This document shows positions 8,666 to 16,377 of a stretch of DNA of 37,770 nt, piece after piece (the stretch's first letter is position 1; each line of letters opens with the position of its first letter). The position numbers and the translations under genes were made by a program. This stretch comes from Bacillus benzoevorans (GTDB lineage: Bacteria; Bacillota; Bacilli; Bacillales; Cytobacillaceae), in NCBI RefSeq assembly GCF_014207535.1, contig NZ_JACHGK010000029.1:1-37770 (forward strand), in the 5' to 3' direction. The notes beneath the pieces were generated by a model. That model did no database searches and was not told the origin of the DNA. It saw only the letters and a program-made list of their open reading frames with translations.

Positions 8666-9670
8666 TTACTGATTACCAAATTTCCGCTTTGGTGTCCAAA
8701 TATCTGTATACCCATTATCAATAGAGTATTCATATAGTTGCTGTAATTTTTGTCCAGAATAAACTCTCATATCATTTCGGTTTTTTATTTCATCTAATAT
8801 AAGAAGCTGTTGATTGCGGTCTATTAATTCATTGAGAAAACTTACAGTCGCTAGTTTATCATTTTTTGTTAAATTACAAGATGAACAGGCAATTACTAAA
8901 TTCCAAAGCTGATCGGATTGAACAAAGCTCCATGGAATAAAGTGATCAACATGAGATTGTTCTTTTTTATTAATTCTTTTTCCGCAATAAAAACATTTAC
9001 CATCATAAAATGATGAGAGTACTTGATAATACGGATCAAGTGATGAACGTTTCGATACATTTTCAACCTTTAACAATAGTTTTGAAGTATCAGCATCTTC
9101 ATTATATTTCTCCAAAAATAATGCTAAATGATAATTTGTAATATATTTGACTACTCGTTGAAAACGTTGAAAAAAGGAATAAAAGGATGGATTAAATCGG
9201 ATAAATTCCTTTTTGTTATCAAAATCATAGATAGTACCGTTTGTATCTCCATAAATTGCGCCCATTACATTAATCTTACATTTCTTTTTCACCTTATTAA
9301 TTATCTTTGTTTGCAGCCCATCAGATAACTTATCAAACACGAAAGTATTTGGGATAGAGTATTTTAACTGGGCATCTAATAGGATAGTTTGCACTTCCGC
9401 CCTATTACCAATCTTATTTATTTGATTAAGATTATGATGAATTACCAGGTTCCAGTAAATTTTAGAAAAACTACTAAAAAGGTTATCGTAACTTAATTCT
9501 AGATTTTCATTTACATTATAGAGATTTTCAATTAATGATTTGATAAGAACAAATTTATATGTAGTAGAATTTTTTGACTTTGTTGAAAATATAAAATTAA
9601 AATGGCCCCAAATCTCCTTATCAGTCAAATAGTTAGCCTTCATTTCACCTATTTGAAGTTTATAGCTCAT
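8666..9670 (-). CDS. HNH endonuclease
   Basis: In this 334-aa protein residues of about 226-270 form an HNH nuclease: CFYCG (C226, C229) then VDHFIPWSF (D242, H243), NLVIACSSCN (N257, C262, C265, N266). The cysteines form the zinc knuckle; H243 is the expected general base. The first 220 residues are helical and unassigned, perhaps a DNA-recognition domain. A very strong GGAGGTGA site precedes the ATG, and an extended -10 promoter lies just upstream, so it is its own transcription unit beyond the Vsr terminator. Its position directly after vsr suggests it belongs to the defence island, as a restriction or accessory nuclease (inference). Confidence 0.85.
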   Translation of the reverse strand: MSYKLQIGEMKANYLTDKEIWGHFNFIFSTKSKNSTTYKFVLIKSLIENLYNVNENLELSYDNLFSSFSKIYWNLVIHHNLNQINKIGNRAEVQTILLDAQLKYSIPNTFVFDKLSDGLQTKIINKVKKKCKINVMGAIYGDTNGTIYDFDNKKEFIRFNPSFYSFFQRFQRVVKYITNYHLALFLEKYNEDADTSKLLLKVENVSKRSSLDPYYQVLSSFYDGKCFYCGKRINKKEQSHVDHFIPWSFVQSDQLWNLVIACSSCNLTKNDKLATVSFLNELIDRNQQLLILDEIKNRNDMRVYSGQKLQQLYEYSIDNGYTDIWTPKRKFGNQ

Positions 9671-9755
9671 AATTCACCTCCATTAATTTTATCTTAATCC
9701 TCGTCCTATTTGGATGGCAGATGATTCCTCCAAGTCTTAACAATCATTTATATTT

Positions 9756-9764
9756 ATTATATCA
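9756..9764 (-). promoter_or_regulatory. Extended -10 promoter for the HNH gene
   Basis: Minus-strand TGATATAAT is a perfect extended -10 (TG-n-TATAAT). It lies at the end of the U-tract of the Vsr terminator and about 90 bp before the HNH start codon. The -35 is weak (TTGGGG at 9777-9782, 14-bp spacer). Confidence 0.5.
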
Positions 9765-9797
9765 AAAACAAAAACCCCCCAACATAATGTTAGAGGT
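9765..9797 (-). terminator. Rho-independent terminator after vsr
   Basis: The minus strand carries CCTCTAACA-TTA-TGTTGGGGG, a 9-bp stem with two G-U pairs, followed by a T-rich run (TTTTTGTTTTT). It lies 45 bp after the vsr stop. Confidence 0.65.
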
Positions 9798-9841
9798 ATA
9801 ACGATTTTGATTTGTAAATTTCTATTTAAACCAAAAAGGTT

Positions 9842-10273
9842 CTACTTTATATTTTTTTTGCATTTATCTTTTGCTTCGATTATAAAATCATATATTTCAT
9901 CGATTGTATTATCAAAATTATTTTTTAAATCGTGCTCCCAGACTCTCTTTATATGCCATTGTTTTAATTTATAATAATTTGCAACTTCAAGATCTCGTTC
10001 TTGATTTCCATTTAATTTCTTAATCCAATATTCTTGGTTAGTTTCAGGAAGGTTTATATGCTCAGGACAAACATGCCAAAAGCAAGAATCAATAAATATA
10101 ACAACTTTGTACTTTTTAATTGAAATATCAGGTTTTCCCATTAAAGTTTTATCATTTTTTCTAAATCGGAGTCCTTTTTTCCATAGTTTTTTTGTTACGC
10201 GATCTTCCAAAATGGACCTGGATTTTATTGCACGCATATTTTTTCTTCTTTGCTCTTTTGTTAAATTATCCAT
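9842..10273 (-). CDS. vsr: Very short patch repair endonuclease (Vsr)
   Basis: This 143-aa protein of usual Vsr length nicks beside T:G mismatches that arise when 5-methylcytosine deaminates at a cognate methylation site. Visible family signatures are RRKNMRAIKSR at the N-terminus, MGKPDISIKKY (catalytic D), FIDSCFWHVCPEH (zinc ligands C/H/C and catalytic H) and RVWEHDL near the C-terminus with its conserved W. It normally accompanies a Dcm-type methyltransferase; here four m5C enzymes are nearby, the closest 1.1 kb upstream on the same strand. A terminator at 10336-10365 separates it from the main operon, so it probably has its own promoter. The ribosome site is weak. Confidence 0.93.
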   Translation of the reverse strand: MDNLTKEQRRKNMRAIKSRSILEDRVTKKLWKKGLRFRKNDKTLMGKPDISIKKYKVVIFIDSCFWHVCPEHINLPETNQEYWIKKLNGNQERDLEVANYYKLKQWHIKRVWEHDLKNNFDNTIDEIYDFIIEAKDKCKKNIK

Positions 10274-10335
10274 TTTAAAATCACTCTTTTCTAAACTTCT
10301 CCGTTAAGTTTTCCAATGAATTTTTGTAAAATAAA

Positions 10336-10365
10336 AACCTTCTTATCTTCAATAATAAGAAGGTT
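10336..10365 (-). terminator. Rho-independent terminator closing the Z1/MORC operon
   Basis: Perfect 11-bp arms AACCTTCTTAT (10336-10346) and ATAAGAAGGTT (10355-10365) flank an 8-nt loop. On the minus strand they are followed by TTTATTTTAC. It lies 18 bp after the stop of the PD-(D/E)XK gene. Confidence 0.85.
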
Positions 10366-10383
10366 CAAACATAAAAACAACAG

Positions 10384-11331
10384 TTAATCAATCTTGAAAT
10401 CAATTTCATAGGATTCCAGACCCGTTAAATCGATTTTATATGTTATTTGTAAGATGCGCTCTTTGTTATTAATATTATCCAATTTCTCAAGATCAATAAA
10501 CGGAAAATCCTCATTTATAGGATATTCTGTTAAATTCAAGAAACGGAATTTTCTTTTCCTGTACAGTGAGTTTTCTTTAAAACCAAGTTTAGATACATTG
10601 GAACTCAACTCCCCTATATCAAGCCCAGATTTAGCAAGTTTATTAATTAATATATCTATACTGACTATGTCAGCACCGCTTGCATCTACACCTATATCTT
10701 CCAGTTTAACAAGCATCAATGACATCTCATTTGCAGGATGGAGTTGGTATTGTCCCGAAATCGTAACTATATTGTTATATTTGATAACCGTAGTCTTAAC
10801 CTCATAATTTTTTTGATTCGTACATATATCGATTGATTTCCCAGCTGGACCTGTCCAATTATCAGCCTTAATATCTTTTATAAGATATTGTTTTAAATAA
10901 TATAGGACAATTAATTCACCCAATACCCCATGAACAGTCTTTTCAACACTTTTATTTCCTATCAGCTCTTTCCAATTTATCCACCATGCTATAGGATTCT
11001 CTAATAAACTTTTCCTTTTCGCCCCATCAGCTCCGGTTTCTAAAAATATCGCACAAATCCCTGCGAATTCATTTCTTAATTTTATATCAGAACTCGCTAA
11101 AACTAATAGATACTTGCTTTTACTTCTAATTTTAAAGTGGTCAGTATAAAAATAAACGTTAGCAAATGATTCGTTAACTTTTATCTGAGGTTCAACTTCA
11201 ATACCTACAGCGCATGTATTATTTAATTTGATAACCCAAGAGGCACAATCCGGTGAAAAACCATCCAGCAAAGAGGCATTTCCATCTGATAAAGCCGCAA
11301 ATTTTACTCTTATCTGCTCAGACAATTCCAT
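10384..11331 (-). CDS. PD-(D/E)XK endonuclease-like protein (DUF4420 type)
   Basis: This 315-aa protein has a restriction-endonuclease fold core in the middle: HGVLGELIVLYYL (E139), then GPAGKSIDI (D168) and YEVKTTV (E177-V-K179), i.e. the E...D...ExK set complete. This matches the 'PD-(D/E)XK motif' proteins (PF14390, DUF4420) that occur next to Z1 helicases and GHKL ATPases. It is the likely DNA-cutting subunit of the operon (inference). GGGGT precedes the ATG, 17 bp after the methyltransferase stop, so it is translated from the same message. It is the last gene before the terminator. Confidence 0.88.
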   Translation of the reverse strand: MELSEQIRVKFAALSDGNASLLDGFSPDCASWVIKLNNTCAVGIEVEPQIKVNESFANVYFYTDHFKIRSKSKYLLVLASSDIKLRNEFAGICAIFLETGADGAKRKSLLENPIAWWINWKELIGNKSVEKTVHGVLGELIVLYYLKQYLIKDIKADNWTGPAGKSIDICTNQKNYEVKTTVIKYNNIVTISGQYQLHPANEMSLMLVKLEDIGVDASGADIVSIDILINKLAKSGLDIGELSSNVSKLGFKENSLYRKRKFRFLNLTEYPINEDFPFIDLEKLDNINNKERILQITYKIDLTGLESYEIDFKID

Positions 11332-11348
11332 ATTGTTACCCCGCTCAT

Positions 11349-12725
11349 CTATAAATTTATATTTTTCAAAACCGCCTTTGCTACACCCATTGCCAATAAA
11401 GGGGGAACGGCATTCCCGATCTGCTTAAATGCACTGCCCATCGGAACATTGAAAATAAAACTATCTGGAAACGACTGCAGTCTGGCAGCCTCTCTTACCG
11501 ATATACCCCTTGGCTCATAAGGATGGATATGACTGTAAGTATCTGTCCCTAAATGAGCAACTAATGTATGTGAGGGTTTATCTGGCTGCAATTTCTTCCA
11601 TTTGGAATGAAATTTAGTATTATCATAAGGCGGAACATATTCTTTCTTTAACCTTGCATATGCCTCTTTTTCAGCTTTGCTTACATTGTAATATTTGCAT
11701 GCATCTTCAAATAATTTTATAGCAATTTCAAAGGCATCTCTGTAGTCATCGCCTTGTTTCATTCGCTCAAAAATACGGAAGTCTCTTCCCGTTTTCCGAA
11801 AACAATTGGCGTCAACCAAATTGCTATACTTGTTTTCATAAATACTTCGCATCTTCTTCTGATAGGCATTTAAAGGCGGAGTCTGATATGGCATTTTTGT
11901 ATTCATTTTATGAAGTTTATATTTTGAAGCAGAACTCGGAAACAAGGCCGGCAAATCAGATAAGGCATCATGTGAAGTTACCCATTTCGGTGTTGTATTA
12001 TCTGCAATTATTGGCATTCTGAAATTGTCAACAGTGCTGAATTTATTATACTTAGACTGGATTTTCTCATTAAGTTTTTCCAAAGGATTTTGGTGCGTTG
12101 GTTCAGGTAGAAAATAGATTTTACCAATCTCTTTTTTTATAGCAATAACAAAAACTCTTTCCCTTGTTTGCGGCACACCAAAATCTGCGGAATTTAATAT
12201 GGTCCAAATGGCATTATATCCATTCCTCTCCAAAATATTACATACCATTTGAGGAATATTTCTTCCAAAAAAGTTAACCGCTTCAGGAACATTTTCCATT
12301 ATAATAGCGTCTGATTCCAATTCTAATCCAACTCTAATAAATTCCTGATATAAAAATGCCCTTTGATCATTTAACCCAAATCTATGCTCGCCTAATGATT
12401 TAATTTTTGATTTTCCAATTCTGGAATAAGCCTGACAAGGAGGCCCGCCAATTGTAATAAGAGGCCGTTTATTTCCGGAAATGAGATCCGATGCATTAAT
12501 ATTTCTAATATCTTCACAAAGATGTTCTTTATCATGACCTAGTTTCCAATGTAAATTGTAAGAAGCCGTATTGCATGCATGTTCATCAATTTCTAATCCA
12601 GAAGCAACTTCAAATCCAGCAAGATGAAAACCGTAAGATAATCCTCCGCATCCTGAGAATAAATCTACTACATCAGGAATATTAAACTGCTGTTTGGTTT
12701 TTGCCGCTGCTTGTGTTAATCTCAT
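11349..12725 (-). CDS. DNA (cytosine-5-)-methyltransferase of the Z1/MORC operon
   Basis: This 458-aa enzyme would transfer a methyl group from S-adenosylmethionine to C5 of cytosine in a defined site. All key motifs are present in order: I VDLFSGCGGLSYGF, IV GGPPCQAYS (nucleophile C97), VI MENVPEAV, VIII FGVPQTRERVF, IX REAARLQSFPDSF, X QIGNAVPPLLA. The target-recognition region between VIII and IX is long. Its start overlaps the end of the DUF6339-like gene by 44 bp, suggesting translational coupling. Within the operon it would protect host DNA from the PD-(D/E)XK nuclease. Recognition site not deducible. Confidence 0.95.
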   Translation of the reverse strand: MRLTQAAAKTKQQFNIPDVVDLFSGCGGLSYGFHLAGFEVASGLEIDEHACNTASYNLHWKLGHDKEHLCEDIRNINASDLISGNKRPLITIGGPPCQAYSRIGKSKIKSLGEHRFGLNDQRAFLYQEFIRVGLELESDAIIMENVPEAVNFFGRNIPQMVCNILERNGYNAIWTILNSADFGVPQTRERVFVIAIKKEIGKIYFLPEPTHQNPLEKLNEKIQSKYNKFSTVDNFRMPIIADNTTPKWVTSHDALSDLPALFPSSASKYKLHKMNTKMPYQTPPLNAYQKKMRSIYENKYSNLVDANCFRKTGRDFRIFERMKQGDDYRDAFEIAIKLFEDACKYYNVSKAEKEAYARLKKEYVPPYDNTKFHSKWKKLQPDKPSHTLVAHLGTDTYSHIHPYEPRGISVREAARLQSFPDSFIFNVPMGSAFKQIGNAVPPLLAMGVAKAVLKNINL

Positions 12726-13401
12726 TGAAATATCCTATAATCTCCTCAACATATTTTTTTACTCCGCCCTCAGTTAAAGCCGGCTCAATTATCTTTAATC
12801 TTGCTGTATTCAATTTCATTATCTTTCTAAAGAGGCTTCTGTTTTCACTATATAATTCTAAATTGCTGAATTGCTTCATAATTTCCCGTGTCACATCAAT
12901 CCTGTATCCGCTCGGACCTGAGCGTTCAACGAGCTGTACAACTTCATCTGTTGTAAATCCTTTTAATATTTTATATGTGTCTTCACTATTACCAGCCCAG
13001 GACAAGTGGATATACCACCACATTGTTTTAAGCCAAATCCTCCTGCTCTGACTGAAAAAACGAGTATCACTTAATCCCCATCTTTTAAAGACAAGGTCAG
13101 GTACCACTTTCATGGATAAGTAGATCCATATTTCATCGTTAGAAGCATGCCTGGTAGTAAAATGATAGTTATTTTTCAGTTGTTCATATATTTCAATCCC
13201 ATATCTCAAGTCATACAAATATTCACCTTTTTTATTACTCGGTTCATTTTCCTCTAAAAATTTAACAGCAAGTAAATCAGCATCCAATAATTCGTTTCGC
13301 AGTTGTAATTCCTTTCCATCACATTTTGATTCTGGAATTTTATCAGGTTCCCAATTATTAAATTCTTTCCTAGCTTCTGATTTTGATAGAGTTTTCCACA
13401 T
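12682..13401 (-). CDS. DUF6339-like protein of the Z1/MORC operon
   Basis: This 239-aa protein resembles the DUF6339 family, seen in restriction-type operons beside Z1 proteins. Conserved-looking blocks are RHASNDEIWIYLSMKVVPDL, KTMWWYIHLSWAGN, TTDEVVQLVERSGPSGYR and IDVTREIMKQF. It is rich in W and charged residues, with no catalytic motif, signal peptide or membrane segment. The family name is from memory of the pattern; the function is unknown and I infer an accessory subunit. A GAGGAGGGAG ribosome site precedes the ATG, 16 bp after the stop of the upstream gene, and its 3' end overlaps the methyltransferase start by 44 bp. Confidence 0.75.
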   Translation of the reverse strand: MWKTLSKSEARKEFNNWEPDKIPESKCDGKELQLRNELLDADLLAVKFLEENEPSNKKGEYLYDLRYGIEIYEQLKNNYHFTTRHASNDEIWIYLSMKVVPDLVFKRWGLSDTRFFSQSRRIWLKTMWWYIHLSWAGNSEDTYKILKGFTTDEVVQLVERSGPSGYRIDVTREIMKQFSNLELYSENRSLFRKIMKLNTARLKIIEPALTEGGVKKYVEEIIGYFNEINTSSGKNQTAV

Positions 13402-13417
13402 AATTCTCCCTCCTCAA

Positions 13418-14347
13418 TTAAAGCAAAAATCTTTTATCAAAGTCCTCTCGAATTGACTTTGCCAATTTTTCAGGGGATGAAGTATTCCAATTAAATGTAT
13501 TAATAAAATAGTAGATTGCTTCTCCTATACTGCCGTGTTCAGATTCATTATTCAAAATCTGCTCCCAATCGCCCATACTCTTTACCTTTTCCAGTATAAT
13601 TTGCAGACCACTTGCTATTATTTCTAATAATAATGGGGAAGAACCGATCCCTTTTTCTATTTTTAAGTTTCTTGACTGCTTATGTGCAGCATTTAACACT
13701 ATGGCTACATTATCTTCATCAAACCTATCATACATCGGATCATCAAAATCACAAATTACCCACCACAGTGGTTTATGAGGCTCTTTCACCTCTACAATTG
13801 GAAACATTGATGAATCTCCATCAAATAATAAATCAATACTATCTAAAACACCAAGCACTGTACCAGGAACAATATTATGTATGTCTGATCCAGCATTTAC
13901 AAGGTATAGAATTATTTCAAATGTTACTCTTCCTCTCAGAGTCCCTTTTAATATATCGACATCCAGACATGTATTGATATGCAGCTCTTCTGATTTTATG
14001 GTATCAAACGGATATATCTTTCTTTGTGCGGAATCCTTTGAATACCATCTAAATGCAAGTCCTAACTTTGAATTATTAGATACAAGCCCACCATAACCGA
14101 ATAGAAAACCTGGATTTTCAATATTAACTTCCTGATAAATCGATAGATTATGCACATCCGGATCCCATTGTACTTTTGGATCGATAATTTGATATGTTTT
14201 CTCTTGTCCTTCTAATTGCTCGAGAGACACTTCTATTTCTTCATTATCTTCATTAAGGTATGATGCTTGTAAAGGCTGTGTGCTAAATCCAATTTTATTA
14301 ATAAGTTTTTCATCAAGTGTACTATAGAATGAAATTGCAATACTCAT
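13418..14347 (-). CDS. Uncharacterised 309-aa protein of the Z1/MORC operon
   Basis: I do not recognise a family. The first about 230 residues look beta-rich (NLSIYQEVNIENPGFLFGYG, LRGRVTFEIILYLVNAG), with an acidic stretch WWVICDFDDPMYDRFDEDN. The last about 75 residues are helical (LLEIIASGLQIILEKVKS, then IGEAIYYFINTFNW). There are no nuclease or NTPase motifs. It overlaps the GHKL ATPase gene by four bases (ATGA), so the two proteins are made together and likely bind each other; a structural or specificity subunit is my inference. DUF6339-like and methyltransferase genes follow without a gap. Confidence 0.8.
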   Translation of the reverse strand: MSIAISFYSTLDEKLINKIGFSTQPLQASYLNEDNEEIEVSLEQLEGQEKTYQIIDPKVQWDPDVHNLSIYQEVNIENPGFLFGYGGLVSNNSKLGLAFRWYSKDSAQRKIYPFDTIKSEELHINTCLDVDILKGTLRGRVTFEIILYLVNAGSDIHNIVPGTVLGVLDSIDLLFDGDSSMFPIVEVKEPHKPLWWVICDFDDPMYDRFDEDNVAIVLNAAHKQSRNLKIEKGIGSSPLLLEIIASGLQIILEKVKSMGDWEQILNNESEHGSIGEAIYYFINTFNWNTSSPEKLAKSIREDFDKRFLL

Positions 14348-16365
14348 TTATGAACCTCCTTGAACATAAGCAGGTTCTCTCTAATGGATGCCTGAACCAT
14401 AGGATCATAGTTACTTAATTTTATTTTGCCTGACAATTCCCCTTCAAATCCATTCAGTTGAAATGTTATATGATGATTAATACCGTATTTTTCAGTTTTT
14501 AACTGGTCTATTATTATTTTGCTGCCATTATTTGCTGCAGAATCATTAATAAAAATTCCCTTTATTTCAATAGGGAATCTTGTTCCAATCTCATCTTCCC
14601 ATTCATTGCCGGATATTTTCTTATTACCTTCAGATTCTACCTGAATTTCTATCTCAAATGAATTTGAATCTTTAGGAATAACAATTTCAAAATCAATTGT
14701 AATTGAACCGTCATTTTCTAGCTCCGTACTAACTATATGCAATTTCCCGCCTTTCCTCCTAGGAATGTTTCCGTCAGGATGAACTGGTTTTTTCGTGCCC
14801 GGATTAGGCGATTTCCCAAATCCTTTAGGCGGAAGCAGCAATAAAGCCAATGATTTACTTAGAGCTCCACTTCTGGATAACTTTGCTTTATCATCCTCCG
14901 TGGTATAAGCTTCTTTTATAGAACTTGCAACCCTTGTTTGAATTCTTTGTACAATAGTATATTTCCTGTCTTCCAATACAATATCATTCCAAGATGAATG
15001 GTCAGCCTTCTCTCCCATTCTTAGGTATTCTTCCAAACTGATAGGATTTTTCAAAGACGTAACCAAGTTTTCAGAATTCGGGACAAATACAGCAATAATA
15101 AACTCATCGGAATTAGTTCTATCAATACCATTGGTCCATTTTCCTTCAGTCTCAAAGTTTACTATCATTGCAGGTTTCCTTAAATATGCCACAATAGGTG
15201 AATTAGTATCCTCACTGCACTGAAGATCAAGATATTCGAAGGGAGACTTTTTGTTATCTGGTACATTCATTTTAAGCTGGTCTCGGTTTACTTTTACAAA
15301 TGCAACTTTTCCAGCTGATTTATCATTTAAGGTCCGATGAATCTCAACTTCTTTTACATTTATATCCTTTTTATCTATCAAACGTGAACCCGGCTTTATT
15401 AAGTCTGATGATGCTACAGTATAAAGGGTGTTTATTATAGAAAATACAGGTTCCATAGTCTCCTTAGTAATTTGATCGCCATTAACAGACGGCTCCAAAT
15501 AGTTCCCGTACTTATAGTACTGATTATCAATTCTTGGAGCATACCATCTTTGTAATGCAATATTTAAATATAATTCAATATTAGTATGCCACCACGTCTT
15601 TTTGTTCTCATCATTCGTACTAATTAACTTTGATTCATTTATAAAAGGTATAATTATTGCTGTTCCAGTTTCATCTTCTATAAATGGATTAACATTAAAA
15701 GCCTGTAAAATTTCATTAATTTGTTTTTCATTTGTGACAGGCTTGGTAGATTCATCATTATGCGGCTGACCCCACCATGCAATTCCACGCTTCAGACCGT
15801 GGTTTTGATCATCCGGCAGCAACGCATCATCCTTTGATTCGTCTTCTACCAAACATGCAGCCAATCTAGATTGATATCCTCCTTCATCAAGTTTTATTCT
15901 TGAATAATATACTACCAATCCTATACCTGCACGAAAATACACCGTTTTACCAAGCCCCCAGGAACCGCCTGCTTCCTTTTTTTCCTGGGGCATACTTATC
16001 TCATAAACAAGTTTCAGCAAGTTTCCATATTGATTATTACTAATGTAATCCTGATGCAAAGGACCTGTAAGTCCGGTCGTATTCCAATCTCTTATCACTA
16101 GACTCTTATAACTAATACTTGGGAATTTCCGGATTAAATTTTGTTCTATTCCTTTAAAATGCCTTGTGACACTTTGGGTAAGAAATGTTTTTACCGAAAT
16201 ATCATATTTTATTGGGGAATTTTGATCTTTTGCTGCATCTAAACTGTTTTGTACAGATTCTCTTATCAACAAATCTAAAAGGGGAGTATGGCTGTTTTGA
16301 ATCAGCCTCAATAAGGAACTTCCTCTTTCAGACATCCTCTCCATTTTTGCAATCTCTATCTGCAT
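14344..16365 (-). CDS. GHKL ATPase, MORC/MutL-like
   Basis: This 673-aa protein has a GHKL (gyrase/Hsp90/histidine kinase/MutL) ATP site near the N-terminus: RESVQNSLDAAKD (E36 and N40 of the N-box), VIRDWNTTGL (D93) and GGSWGLGKTVY (133-143, the glycine-rich lid). The remaining 500 residues include beta-rich segments and a KSLALLLLPPKGFGKSP linker. ATP-driven dimer closure around DNA is known for MutL/MORC relatives, and prokaryotic MORC-like ATPases in restriction operons with Z1 helicases are described. It follows the Z1 gene by 12 bp with a GGGGGAT ribosome site and overlaps the next gene by four bases. Confidence 0.85.
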   Translation of the reverse strand: MQIEIAKMERMSERGSSLLRLIQNSHTPLLDLLIRESVQNSLDAAKDQNSPIKYDISVKTFLTQSVTRHFKGIEQNLIRKFPSISYKSLVIRDWNTTGLTGPLHQDYISNNQYGNLLKLVYEISMPQEKKEAGGSWGLGKTVYFRAGIGLVVYYSRIKLDEGGYQSRLAACLVEDESKDDALLPDDQNHGLKRGIAWWGQPHNDESTKPVTNEKQINEILQAFNVNPFIEDETGTAIIIPFINESKLISTNDENKKTWWHTNIELYLNIALQRWYAPRIDNQYYKYGNYLEPSVNGDQITKETMEPVFSIINTLYTVASSDLIKPGSRLIDKKDINVKEVEIHRTLNDKSAGKVAFVKVNRDQLKMNVPDNKKSPFEYLDLQCSEDTNSPIVAYLRKPAMIVNFETEGKWTNGIDRTNSDEFIIAVFVPNSENLVTSLKNPISLEEYLRMGEKADHSSWNDIVLEDRKYTIVQRIQTRVASSIKEAYTTEDDKAKLSRSGALSKSLALLLLPPKGFGKSPNPGTKKPVHPDGNIPRRKGGKLHIVSTELENDGSITIDFEIVIPKDSNSFEIEIQVESEGNKKISGNEWEDEIGTRFPIEIKGIFINDSAANNGSKIIIDQLKTEKYGINHHITFQLNGFEGELSGKIKLSNYDPMVQASIRENLLMFKEVHK

Positions 16366-16377
16366 AATTATCCCCCG

